Position numbers and translations under genes: made by a program. 64,000 bases of DNA from Pedobacter sp. (GTDB taxonomy: Bacteria; Bacteroidota; Bacteroidia; Sphingobacteriales; Sphingobacteriaceae), in contig NZ_JAVHXT010000006.1 of NCBI RefSeq assembly GCF_031119335.1, positions 1 through 64,000 of the forward strand, written 5' to 3'. Under the pieces are notes generated by a model. It was not told where the DNA came from, did not search any database, and saw only the letters and a program-made list of their open reading frames with translations. Below, in pieces: positions 44,966 to 53,128 of this stretch (within the stretch, counting starts at the first letter, position 1; every line of letters starts with the position of its first letter).

Positions 44966-46858
44966 TTATGCCTTAGCTGCTTCAATAATTTCCTCTACTA
45001 CTGCTGGATCTAACAAAGTTGAAATATCACCTAAGTTTGAGGTTTCACCTTCGGCAATTTTCCTCAAAATTCTACGCATAATTTTACCAGATCTTGTTTT
45101 TGGCAAACCAGTTACAAACAAGATCTTATCTGGTTTTGCAATAGCACCAATAACTCTAGTAACTGTTTGTAGAATATCCTTTTTGGTTAATTCTGCATCT
45201 TGATGATGGTTAGGATAAATAATAAACGCATAAATACCTTGTCCTTTCACATCATGAGGGTAACCCACTACCGCACTTTCTACCACACCAGCGTGCATAT
45301 TGATCGCATTTTCTACCTCGGCAGTACCAATTCTATGTCCAGAAACATTCAATACATCATCTACCCTACCTGTAATTCTATAGTAGCCATCTTCATCTCT
45401 TAAACATCCATCGCCAGTAAAATACATTCCCGGATAGGTAGAGAAATAAGTTTGCTTGCAACGTTCATGATCACCATAAGTGGTACGCAACATACCCGGC
45501 CAAGGGAATTTGATACAAAGGTTTCCACTCACATCATTGCCTTCAATTTCCACACCGTTTTCATCTACCAAAACAGGCTGTATGCCCGGCAATGGTAAAG
45601 TAGCGTAGCTAGGTTTAGTTTTGGTTACCGTAGCAATTGGCGAAATCATGATACCGCCGGTTTCTGTTTGCCACCAAGTATCTACAATTGGTGCGTTACC
45701 ATGACCAATCTTCTCATCAAACCAATGCCAAGCTTCTTCGTTAATAGGCTCTCCTACCGAACCTAATACTCTCAACGAACTTAAATCTTTTCCCTCCAAA
45801 GGTTCGTCGCCGAAGCCCATTAAAGATCTAATAGCCGTTGGTGCTGTATAAAGTGTGTTTACTTTATGCTTTTCTACGATATCCCAAAAACGAGATGGAG
45901 TTGGATAAGTTGGAACTCCTTCGAAAATTAACGAGGTAGCACCTTGTGAAAGCGGGCCGTAAACAATGTAAGAGTGACCGGTAATCCAACCAATATCTGC
46001 GGTACAGAAATAAACTTCATCCGGTTGGTAATTGAATACATTACTAAAGGTATAGCCTGCGTAGACCATATATCCACCGCAAGTGTGTACTACGCCTTTT
46101 GGTTTTCCGGTAGAGCCAGAAGTGTAAAGGATGAACAACAAATCTTCTGCATCCATTTCTTCTGCTTCGCAAACTGCATTAACGTGCTTCACTTCATCTT
46201 CCCACCATACATCTCTACCTTTTAGCATACTTACTGGAGTTCGTACATGTGTAAGTACAATTACTTTCTCTACCGTTGGGCAGCCAATAAGTGCATCGTC
46301 AATTACGTCTTTCAAAGGAATAGGTTTTGCACCACGATAAACGCCGTCTGCAGTAACGACCAACTTACATTTCGAATCGTTAATTCTATCAGCAATAGAT
46401 TTGGCAGAAAAACCACCGAAAATCACTGAATGCACCGCCCCGATACGAGCACAAGCTAAAACAGCAATGGCCAATTCTGGTACCATTGGCATATATATAC
46501 AAATACGATCGCCTTTTTGCGCACCGTTTCTTTTTAAAACGTTAGCAAAACGACAAACGGCTTCGTGCAACATCTTATAAGTTAAGGTTACACTGTCTTG
46601 ATCTGGATTATTTGGTTCCCACACAATTGCAGGTTTATCTGCATTATGTTCTAAGTGTCTGTCTAAACAGTTTTCTGTAATGTTAAGCTTAGCGCCTTCA
46701 AACCATTTAATTTCAGGCTCTTCAAAATTCCATGAAAGAACTTTGTACCAAGGTTTTTTCCATTGAAAATTCTGGGCTACTTCGCCCCAAAACTGCTCTG
46801 GGTTTTCAATACTTTTTTTGTAGCTTTCTTCATACTGCTCAAAAGATTTGATCTGCAT
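44966..46858 (-). CDS. acs: Acetyl-coenzyme A synthetase
   Basis: A 630-residue AMP-forming acetyl-CoA synthetase, activating acetate for the TCA cycle and biosynthesis. Motifs include the adenylation P-loop ILYTSGSTGKPKGVVHT, DTWWQTETGGIMISP (acetate pocket Trp), TGDGCLRDEDGYYRITGRVDD and the C-terminal TRSGKIMRRILRKIA. The Lys of SGK is the residue acetylated in homologues, so post-translational control is likely. Monocistronic: the terminator follows, and upstream lies a 750-bp spacer. Confidence 0.96.
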   Translation of the reverse strand: MQIKSFEQYEESYKKSIENPEQFWGEVAQNFQWKKPWYKVLSWNFEEPEIKWFEGAKLNITENCLDRHLEHNADKPAIVWEPNNPDQDSVTLTYKMLHEAVCRFANVLKRNGAQKGDRICIYMPMVPELAIAVLACARIGAVHSVIFGGFSAKSIADRINDSKCKLVVTADGVYRGAKPIPLKDVIDDALIGCPTVEKVIVLTHVRTPVSMLKGRDVWWEDEVKHVNAVCEAEEMDAEDLLFILYTSGSTGKPKGVVHTCGGYMVYAGYTFSNVFNYQPDEVYFCTADIGWITGHSYIVYGPLSQGATSLIFEGVPTYPTPSRFWDIVEKHKVNTLYTAPTAIRSLMGFGDEPLEGKDLSSLRVLGSVGEPINEEAWHWFDEKIGHGNAPIVDTWWQTETGGIMISPIATVTKTKPSYATLPLPGIQPVLVDENGVEIEGNDVSGNLCIKFPWPGMLRTTYGDHERCKQTYFSTYPGMYFTGDGCLRDEDGYYRITGRVDDVLNVSGHRIGTAEVENAINMHAGVVESAVVGYPHDVKGQGIYAFIIYPNHHQDAELTKKDILQTVTRVIGAIAKPDKILFVTGLPKTRSGKIMRRILRKIAEGETSNLGDISTLLDPAVVEEIIEAAKA

Positions 46859-47189
46859 AGTATATTTATAATAGGTTTTGGATTTGTTCGATTGCTAAAT
46901 TAAGTAATTAAATACTATAAAAACATCAAAATCGTCTCAATTTTATAAACAGCCTATCAATAAACACCCTTTCAAATTTCATTTTTATCAATTGTAAAAT
47001 ACTGATTAAACTGTTGTCCATTTAGCCACAGATGTAAAGATTTTTATTGCTTTTAAACAAAATTGAATCAAAACACTATCACTAGATTACGGATTTTGGT
47101 TCCAAAAACTTCAATTCCCCAAACTTCTATCCGTAGTTTATCTGTGTATCTGCTACTAAATTATTCCAAATGCACAACAGGTTGGTAAT

Positions 47190-47214
47190 GAAAAAGCCCC
47201 AAAAATTTGGGGCT
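47190..47214 (-). terminator. Orphan terminator-like hairpin
   Basis: AGCCCCAAA pairs with TTTGGGGCT around two bases; on the minus strand it is followed by a short T-run. No minus-strand gene ends here, so it may be a remnant or end a transcript from the repeat element next to it. Confidence 0.5.
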
Positions 47215-47244
47215 AACATGGAGCTTATAACTTAGTTATATATC

Positions 47245-47379
47245 TTAGAAGCTGTTAAATTTCAGTAAAACTTTTTACTTGTTGGTCTGAGCTTGTCGAA
47301 GACTACTTGATGAAGAATGTTTCGACGAGCTCAACATGACACCTATATTTTTTGCAAAGGAAATTTAAACAGCTTCTTA
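47245..47379. repeat. MITE-like element with terminal inverted repeats and an internal REP hairpin
   Basis: Left end TTAGAAGCTGTTAAATTTC (47245-47263) and right end GAAATTTAAACAGCTTCTTA (47360-47379) are inverted repeats with one indel. Inside are AGTAAAACTTTTTACT (47264-47279) and a REP-type hairpin (about 47286-47345) with arms GAGCTTGTCGAAG and TTCGACGAGCTC. A second, inverted, partial copy fills 1-90. Non-coding. Confidence 0.7.
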
Positions 47380-47526
47380 TAATTTACGCTTTAGTAAAAG
47401 TTTTATAATCACACAAAAATAATTGACTTTGCAATTAACTGAAATACCTAGAAGTTAGTATTTTGGCAAAAACTAGCACATTAAAAAAGGACAAACAAAA
47501 TATCTCAAAATATTTTCGCAACGCAC

Positions 47527-47557
47527 TTGATGATTAGAAAAATTATTCTGATATTTG
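47527..47557 (+). promoter_or_regulatory. Promoter of the rpmB operon
   Basis: TTGA (47527-47530), a 19-bp spacer and GATATTTG (47550-47557) approximate the Bacteroidetes -33 TTTG / -7 TAnnTTTG pair. Start of transcription would fall near 47563, about 45 bp before rpmB. Confidence 0.5.
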
Positions 47558-47608
47558 CAGGCTCTTAAAAAGAATTAAGCGACGAATAACAAATAACAAA
47601 ATAAAGTC

Positions 47609-47842
47609 ATGTCAAGAGTTTGTGATTTAACAGGAAAAACCGCGATGAAAGGACATAACGTTTCTCACTCAAACGTTAAAACCAAGCGCAAGTTTTATCC
47701 TAACCTACAACTTCAGAAATTTTATATCCCTGAAGAAGATCGTTGGATAACACTAAAAGTATCTACTTCGGCTATTAAAACCATCAATAAAATTGGTGTT
47801 TCTGAGGCGATTAATCGTTTCATGAAAAAAGGATATTTGTAA
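47609..47842 (+). CDS. rpmB: Large-subunit ribosomal protein bL28
   Basis: A 77-residue bL28: [20 protein letters not shown] and [20 protein letters not shown]. The family zinc cysteines are reduced (a single Cys5). First gene of a small ribosomal operon followed by rpmG and a DUF4295 gene, an order typical of Bacteroidetes. Confidence 0.96.
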   Translation: MSRVCDLTGKTAMKGHNVSHSNVKTKRKFYPNLQLQKFYIPEEDRWITLKVSTSAIKTINKIGVSEAINRFMKKGYL

Positions 47843-47882
47843 AAAAACATTTGCCGTACCTACGGCATAAATAAATAAAGAA

Positions 47883-48065
47883 ATGGCAAAAAAAGGTAAC
47901 AGAGTTCAAGTTATTTTAGAATGCACAGAGCATAAAACAAGTGGTATGCCTGGTATGTCTAGATATATTTCTACTAAAAACCGTAAGAACACTACAGAGC
48001 GTTTAGAGTTGAAAAAATACAACCCGGTTTTAAAGAAAGTAACCGTACACAAGGAGATTAAATAA
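47883..48065 (+). CDS. rpmG: Large-subunit ribosomal protein bL33
   Basis: A 60-residue bL33: [20 protein letters not shown] and [22 protein letters not shown]. It has a single Cys (Cys14), so it is the zinc-free form. It lies 40 bp after rpmB and 84 bp before the DUF4295 gene, with which it forms an operon. Confidence 0.95.
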   Translation: MAKKGNRVQVILECTEHKTSGMPGMSRYISTKNRKNTTERLELKKYNPVLKKVTVHKEIK

Positions 48066-48149
48066 TTTTGAAGGGGTAAATGATTGAATTATAGAATCGA
48101 AATTCAGTCATTCTTAATTCACTCACTCAATCATTAAATTTAAAAAAAC

Positions 48150-48314
48150 ATGGCAAAGAAAGTAGTTGCAACCCTTAAAACAGGTACAGGTAAAGAATAT
48201 TCAAAAGTGATCACAATGATTAAGTCGCCTAAAACTGGCGCTTATTCATTCAAAGAATCAATCGTTCACAACGATCACGTTAAAGATGCTATTGCTGCTG
48301 CAAACAGCAAATAA
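48150..48314 (+). CDS. DUF4295 small protein, probable Bacteroidetes-specific ribosomal protein
   Basis: A 54-residue basic protein translated directly from the sequence: MAKKVVATLKTGTGKEYSKV, then MIKSPKTGAYSFKES and NDHVKDAIAAANSK. It fits DUF4295, found after rpmG across Bacteroidetes. I recall a Bacteroidetes-specific ribosomal protein named bL38 from ribosome structures, and this operon position suggests it is that protein, but the equation is from memory. A terminator follows 22 bp after the stop. Confidence 0.85.
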   Translation: MAKKVVATLKTGTGKEYSKVITMIKSPKTGAYSFKESIVHNDHVKDAIAAANSK

Positions 48315-48336
48315 CAATATTTTAGAATAGCTTAAG

Positions 48337-48367
48337 AGCCGTTCCGTACTAACGGAATGGCTTTTTT
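48337..48367 (+). terminator. Terminator of the rpmB-rpmG-DUF4295 operon
   Basis: AGCCGTTCCGT pairs with ACGGAATGGCT (one G:T) around ACTA, followed by TTTTTATTTT. It separates the ribosomal operon from ftsY, which starts 25 bp beyond. Confidence 0.88.
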
Positions 48368-48391
48368 ATTTTATAAAACCGAGATAAAATT

Positions 48392-49354
48392 ATGGGTTTA
48401 TTCGATTTTTTCAAAAAGAAAGAAACCGCCCCTGAAGCTCAGGAAGCACTAGACAAAGGTCTAGAAAAAACCAAGGAAGGTTTTTTCAGTAAGCTAACTA
48501 AAGCCGTTGCCGGAAAATCTACCGTAGATGATGACGTATTGGATAATCTGGAGGAAGTGCTGGTAACTTCTGACGTAGGTGTAACTACCACCTTAAAAAT
48601 CATCGAAAGAATTCAGGAGCGTGTAGCAAGAGATAAATACCTTTCTACTTCTGAACTTAATGGATTATTAAGAGATGAAATTCAGTTGCTGTTGGCAGAA
48701 AACAACAGCAATGATTTCAGAAATTTCGAATATGGCGACCATAAACCTTATGTAATTATGGTAGTGGGCGTAAATGGTGTTGGCAAAACTACTACCATCG
48801 GCAAACTTGCGCATAAACTGAAAAAAGAAGGCTTAAATGTTGTACTTGGCGCTGCTGATACTTTCCGTGCTGCCGCTGTTGACCAGATCAAACTTTGGGG
48901 AGAACGTGTTGGTGTACGTGTGGTTGCACAGGCTATGGGATCAGACCCTGCTTCGGTAGCTTTCGACACTTTACAGTCTGCAGTTGCCAATAAAGAGGAT
49001 GTGGTAATTATTGATACCGCTGGTCGTTTACACAACAAAGTTGGATTGATGAACGAATTGGGTAAAATCAAAAATGTAATGCAAAAGATTATACCTAATG
49101 CGCCACATGAGATTTTATTAGTGCTGGATGGTTCTACTGGTCAGAACGCTTTTGAGCAGTGCAAACAATTTACAGAAGCTACAGATGTAAATGCTTTGGC
49201 CATTACAAAATTAGACGGTACAGCTAAAGGCGGTGTGGTAATCGGCATTTCTGATCAATTCAAAATTCCAGTTAAATATATTGGTGTTGGAGAAAAAATG
49301 GACGATTTGCAGTTGTTCGATAAGAAAGAGTTTGTGAATAGTTTATTTAAATAG
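48392..49354 (+). CDS. ftsY: Signal recognition particle receptor FtsY
   Basis: A 320-residue SRP GTPase that docks SRP-bound ribosomes at the inner membrane. The N-terminal amphipathic region (MGLFDFFKKKETAPEA) replaces the long acidic A domain of E. coli, as in most Bacteroidetes. The NG domain has G1 GVNGVGKTTT (126-135), DTFRAAAVDQIK, G3 DTAGRLHNK and G4 TKLDGTAKGG, ending GEKMDDLQLFDKKEFVNSLF. It follows a terminator, so it needs its own promoter in the short spacer, which I could not identify. Confidence 0.96.
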   Translation: MGLFDFFKKKETAPEAQEALDKGLEKTKEGFFSKLTKAVAGKSTVDDDVLDNLEEVLVTSDVGVTTTLKIIERIQERVARDKYLSTSELNGLLRDEIQLLLAENNSNDFRNFEYGDHKPYVIMVVGVNGVGKTTTIGKLAHKLKKEGLNVVLGAADTFRAAAVDQIKLWGERVGVRVVAQAMGSDPASVAFDTLQSAVANKEDVVIIDTAGRLHNKVGLMNELGKIKNVMQKIIPNAPHEILLVLDGSTGQNAFEQCKQFTEATDVNALAITKLDGTAKGGVVIGISDQFKIPVKYIGVGEKMDDLQLFDKKEFVNSLFK

Positions 49355-49389
49355 GCTGAGATTTCATAGATTTTAGGTTTCACTGAAGT

Positions 49390-49855
49390 GGATGATTACA
49401 CAGATTTTAGGATTACACAGATATAATGATGGAAGCTAAAGACCTTGAAAATTATGATGATTTAACCAGAAAAATAATTGGCTGTTGTTTTGATGTTCAT
49501 AATACACTTGGTCCAGGCTTTCTTGAGAAAATTTATGTAAATGCTTTAAAAATAAAACTCCAGCAAAAAGGTTTATCATTTGAAGCTGAGAAAGAATTTA
49601 TTGTAGAATTCGAAAATGTAGTTATTGGCAAATTTAGATGTGATTTATTAATAGAGAACAAAGTGATTGTAGAACTGAAATCTGTTACTGGATACCAGCC
49701 TAAATTATTTCAAAACCAACTTATATCCTACTTAAGAGCAAGCAAAATAAAAACAGGACTTCTTATCAATTTTGGAAACACCAGCTGTGAAATTAAGCGC
49801 CTATCAGTATAATCAAGTAAAAATCGGTGTAATCCCAAAATCTGTGTAATCATCC
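49390..49855. mobile_element. Small inverted-repeat-bounded element carrying a GxxExxY gene
   Basis: A 466-bp unit lies between ftsY and rimO. Its ends are 33-bp inverted repeats (49390-49422 and 49823-49855) matching at 31 of 33 positions, built from GATTACACAGATTTTAG-type sequence. The only gene inside is the GxxExxY ORF. GAAG occurs just outside each end (49385-49388 and 49857-49860), a possible 4-bp target duplication offset by one base. A related, weaker copy of the unit (GATTTCATAGATTTTAG) lies just upstream. No transposase is encoded, so if mobile it would be non-autonomous. Structure seen; mobility inferred. Confidence 0.6.
49426..49812 (+). CDS. GxxExxY-family protein
   Basis: A 128-residue protein with the namesake motif GFLEKIY in HNTLGPGFLEKIY (residues of about 25-37). 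It also has a nuclease-like core: FRCDLLIENKVIVELKSVTG resembles the D-(x)n-ExK of PD-(D/E)xK enzymes. The family is common in Bacteroidetes and has no established function. The gene sits within a 33-bp inverted-repeat pair, and its ATG is four bases after the left repeat, so the repeat forms its whole leader. It interrupts ftsY-rimO, and transcription could come from ftsY readthrough. Confidence 0.85.
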   Translation: MMEAKDLENYDDLTRKIIGCCFDVHNTLGPGFLEKIYVNALKIKLQQKGLSFEAEKEFIVEFENVVIGKFRCDLLIENKVIVELKSVTGYQPKLFQNQLISYLRASKIKTGLLINFGNTSCEIKRLSV

Positions 49856-49867
49856 CGAAGGAAAAAA

Positions 49868-51193
49868 ATGAAAGTAAAAAAAGAAAAATCATTATATCAA
49901 CCAAAGATTAACGTAATTACCTTAGGCTGTTCTAAAAACACTTACGATAGCGAGGTGTTAATGGGACAATTGAAAGGCAACAATCTTAACGTTGAACACG
50001 AGTCGAACAAGTTAGGGAAAGATGATATTGTAGTAATTAATACCTGTGGTTTCATTGATAATGCCAAACAAGAATCTATCGATACCATTTTACAATATAG
50101 CCAGTTAAAAGAAGAAGGTAAAGTTGGAAAAGTGATCGTTACCGGCTGCCTTTCTGAGCGTTACAAACCAGATTTAGAAGCTGAAATTACTAATGTTGAT
50201 GCTTTTTTCGGAACTAACGATCTACAAAATATATTACATTCTTTAGGTGCTAACTATAAGCATGAGCTAATTGGCGAACGTTTGTTAACCACGCCATCTC
50301 ATTTTGCTTATTTCAAAATTGCTGAAGGCTGTAACCGTCCATGTTCTTTTTGTGCTATCCCGCTAATGCGTGGAAAACACGTTTCTAGGGATATGAACGA
50401 GTTAGTAAACGAAGCTAAAATACTAGCTGCTAACGGTACTAAAGAACTGATTTTAATTGCACAAGATTTAACCTATTACGGGTTGGATTTGTATGGAAAG
50501 AGAAATTTAGATGAACTTTTACGCCGTTTATCAGATGTAAATGGCATTGAGTGGATCAGGTTACAGTACGCCTACCCTGCAGGTTTCCCTATGGAGGTTT
50601 TAGATGCCATGAACGAGCGTGAGAATATTTGTAAGTATCTAGATATGCCATTGCAGCACATCACAGACAATATGCTGAAATCAATGCGCCGTGGTACTAC
50701 AAAGCAAAAAACTATTGACATCGTTAACGAAATTAGAGCTAAGGTTCCAAATATCGCTATGCGTACCACTTTAATTTGTGGTTACCCAGGTGAAACGGAA
50801 AGTGATTTCGAGGAAATGTACCAATGGGTTGCCGATACTCGTTTTGACCGCTTAGGCTGTTTCACTTATTCTCACGAAGAAAAAACACACGCTTACGATT
50901 TAGTAGATGATGTTCCTGAAGAAGTGAAACAAGAACGTGTGGATGCCATTATGGAGTTGCAACAAGGTATCTCTTACGAAATCAACCAAGAAAAAGTGGG
51001 CAACACTTACAAGGTACTGGTAGATAGAAAAGAAGGTGATTTCTTTATCGGACGTACCGAATTTGACAGTCCAGAAGTTGATAATGAAGTGTTAATTGAT
51101 GCAAATTCAGGTTATGCAGCTATCGGAAGCTTTGTAAATGTAAAAGTAGACAGAGCTGAAGATTTCGATTTGTATGGACAGATTGTGAAATAG
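49868..51193 (+). CDS. rimO: Ribosomal protein uS12 methylthiotransferase RimO
   Basis: A 441-residue radical-SAM methylthiotransferase that modifies an Asp of ribosomal protein uS12. The N-terminal MTTase domain carries cluster cysteines Cys21 (TLGCSKNTYDSEV), Cys60 (INTCGFID) and Cys94 (VTGCLSERY). The radical-SAM cluster motif is CNRPCSFC (Cys155, Cys159, Cys162), and LICGYPGETESDFEEM is typical of the family. A C-terminal TRAM domain ends the protein. A terminator follows. Confidence 0.95.
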   Translation: MKVKKEKSLYQPKINVITLGCSKNTYDSEVLMGQLKGNNLNVEHESNKLGKDDIVVINTCGFIDNAKQESIDTILQYSQLKEEGKVGKVIVTGCLSERYKPDLEAEITNVDAFFGTNDLQNILHSLGANYKHELIGERLLTTPSHFAYFKIAEGCNRPCSFCAIPLMRGKHVSRDMNELVNEAKILAANGTKELILIAQDLTYYGLDLYGKRNLDELLRRLSDVNGIEWIRLQYAYPAGFPMEVLDAMNERENICKYLDMPLQHITDNMLKSMRRGTTKQKTIDIVNEIRAKVPNIAMRTTLICGYPGETESDFEEMYQWVADTRFDRLGCFTYSHEEKTHAYDLVDDVPEEVKQERVDAIMELQQGISYEINQEKVGNTYKVLVDRKEGDFFIGRTEFDSPEVDNEVLIDANSGYAAIGSFVNVKVDRAEDFDLYGQIVK

Positions 51194-51213
51194 AATTCAA
51201 AGCATAGTATATT

Positions 51214-51246
51214 AAAAAGGTTGGGTTAAATAATTCGACCTTTTTT
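51214..51246 (+). terminator. Terminator after rimO
   Basis: AAAAAGGTTG pairs with CGACCTTTTT (one G:T) around a 12-base loop, followed by a T-run. It begins 21 bp past the rimO stop. Confidence 0.75.
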
Positions 51247-51331
51247 CGTTTTAACAACAGCCAAACATTGATAAAGTGTAAAATAAACCGAATGACTACT
51301 CTTGTTTCAAAATTTAATTTAATTTCGAAAT

Positions 51332-52918
51332 GTGAAGGCTAAATACATTTCTTATCAGGATACACATTCGTTCTCAAAACTGGTTTTAGACTACGTGAAC
51401 GATGTAGATTTTCTCAAATCTTTCTATAGTTACAGGCCCGATTTAGGCGGTTTAAAAAAAGCTGTAGATGCGCATCAATTTACTGGCGATAGAAAGATTT
51501 TAGTAGCAGCTTTACGAAAACAATACTCTAATATTAAGGTTAACCAGGCAGTAAGTGCAAATATTGATTTACTTGCTGCCGACAATACTTATACCGTTAC
51601 CACCGGACATCAATTGAACCTTTTTACCGGCCCACTATATTTCATTTACAAGATTGTAACTACTATTAATTTAGCGCTGGAGCTGAAAATAGCTTATCCA
51701 GAGCAAAACTTCGTCCCTGTTTATTGGATGGCTACCGAAGATCACGATTTTGAGGAAATCAACCACGTGAGTGTAGATGAAAAGAATATCAGCTGGATAC
51801 AACAAACCAATGGTGCTACCGGCAGACTAAGTACAAAAACTGTCGCTGCTGCAGTGCAAGCTTATAAAGGATATTTAGGCATCAGTGAAAACGGAAAAAA
51901 ACTAGCTAGACTTGTAGAAAAAGCCTACTTAGAAAATGAAAACCTAGCCGATGCCACACGAGTGTTGGTTAACAGTTTGTTTGAGCAGTACGGTTTGGTC
52001 ATTATCAACGCCGATGATACAGCATTGAAAGCACAGTTTGCAAATATTATTAAAAGTGATATTACCGAACAAAATAGTGCTCGACTAACGGAAGAAACCA
52101 GCAAAACTTTAGAAGAAAGTGGTTATAAATCTCAGGTAAACGGAAGAGATATTAACTTCTTTTACTTGAAGGAAAATCTTCGTGAGCGGATCATAAAAGA
52201 AGATGGTTTATATACGGTTAATCATACAGAAATCAAATTTACAGAAGCAGAAATACTGACGGAAATAGAACAGCACCCTGAAAGATTTAGTCCAAATGTA
52301 ATTATGCGACCACTGTACCAAGAGGTGATTTTACCTAACATAGCTTACATTGGTGGTGGTGCCGAAGTTTCCTACTGGATGCAATTAAAAGCCAATTTCG
52401 ATTTCTACAATGTGAGCTTTCCAGTACTCTTATTACGCAACTCAGCTTTAGTAATTGATAAGCGAAGCTTCGCCAACCTCCATAAACTAGGCTTTAATTT
52501 TGAAGATATTTTTCTTTCTACCGAAGCTTTACAGGAAAAGTGGATAGAAACCAACAGCAATGCAACACTTCATCTAAATGATGAAAAAGCAAACATCAAA
52601 GCTGTTTTCGACAAGATCAAATTAAATGCATTTAAGATTGATAAAACTTTAGAAGTATCCGCCGATGCGGTATTGACCAAAACGGAAAAACTGATAGATA
52701 AACTAGAGAAGAAGTTTTTTAGAGCCGAGAAAAGAAATCACGAAGTGTCTATTACACAAATTGAAAATCTGAAAAAGCGTTTGTTTCCTGGGGGAACCCT
52801 ACAAGAACGTGTAGCTAATTTAGCACCAATGTATGTAGATTATGGCGATGATTTTATTTCATCATTAATAGAAAACTTTGAACCACTAGGCGGAGATTTC
52901 ACCTTGATACTTGCATAA
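51332..52918 (+). CDS. bshC: Putative cysteine ligase BshC (bacillithiol synthesis)
   Basis: A 528-residue BshC-family protein, the last step of bacillithiol synthesis, adding Cys to glucosaminyl malate. Diagnostic segments are TVTTGHQLNLFTGPLYFIYK, VPVYWMATEDHDFEEINHV, MRPLYQEVILPNIAYIGGGA and VLLLRNSAL. A C-terminal coiled coil is rich in Lys/Glu (LIDKLEKKFFRAEKRNHEVS). It uses a GTG start at 51332; no in-frame ATG is near. Family assignment is firm, while the ligase activity is established only in Firmicutes-type homologues. Confidence 0.92.
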   Translation: MKAKYISYQDTHSFSKLVLDYVNDVDFLKSFYSYRPDLGGLKKAVDAHQFTGDRKILVAALRKQYSNIKVNQAVSANIDLLAADNTYTVTTGHQLNLFTGPLYFIYKIVTTINLALELKIAYPEQNFVPVYWMATEDHDFEEINHVSVDEKNISWIQQTNGATGRLSTKTVAAAVQAYKGYLGISENGKKLARLVEKAYLENENLADATRVLVNSLFEQYGLVIINADDTALKAQFANIIKSDITEQNSARLTEETSKTLEESGYKSQVNGRDINFFYLKENLRERIIKEDGLYTVNHTEIKFTEAEILTEIEQHPERFSPNVIMRPLYQEVILPNIAYIGGGAEVSYWMQLKANFDFYNVSFPVLLLRNSALVIDKRSFANLHKLGFNFEDIFLSTEALQEKWIETNSNATLHLNDEKANIKAVFDKIKLNAFKIDKTLEVSADAVLTKTEKLIDKLEKKFFRAEKRNHEVSITQIENLKKRLFPGGTLQERVANLAPMYVDYGDDFISSLIENFEPLGGDFTLILA

Positions 52919-53128
52919 AAATGATTGAATGACTGAATTTTGAATGAATAAATGAGTAAATGATTGAATAAACCACAAAGACACGAAGAACACAAAGCAG
53001 TTTTCAGTTGGCAACTTGCAGTTTACAACTTTAAAACATTTCAACCTCCCAAAAGTTACTCAGTTTTCAATTAACCGATTAAACACTTAACCGATTAACC
53101 ACACTTCCAACAATAAAACAATTCAACC

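Larger units (their letters stand above)
46859..47608. other. Intergenic region between acs and rpmB
   Basis: 750 bp without a convincing gene. It contains an orphan hairpin (47190-47214), the MITE-like element (47245-47379) and the rpmB promoter (47527-47557). The part next to acs (46859-47185) has AT-rich sequence that should hold the acs promoter, but I see no clear -33/-7 pair there. Confidence 0.6.

Noticed and set aside
48748..49071. 107-codon minus-strand frame opposite ftsY
   Set aside because: Antisense to the conserved GTPase core; no coding features.
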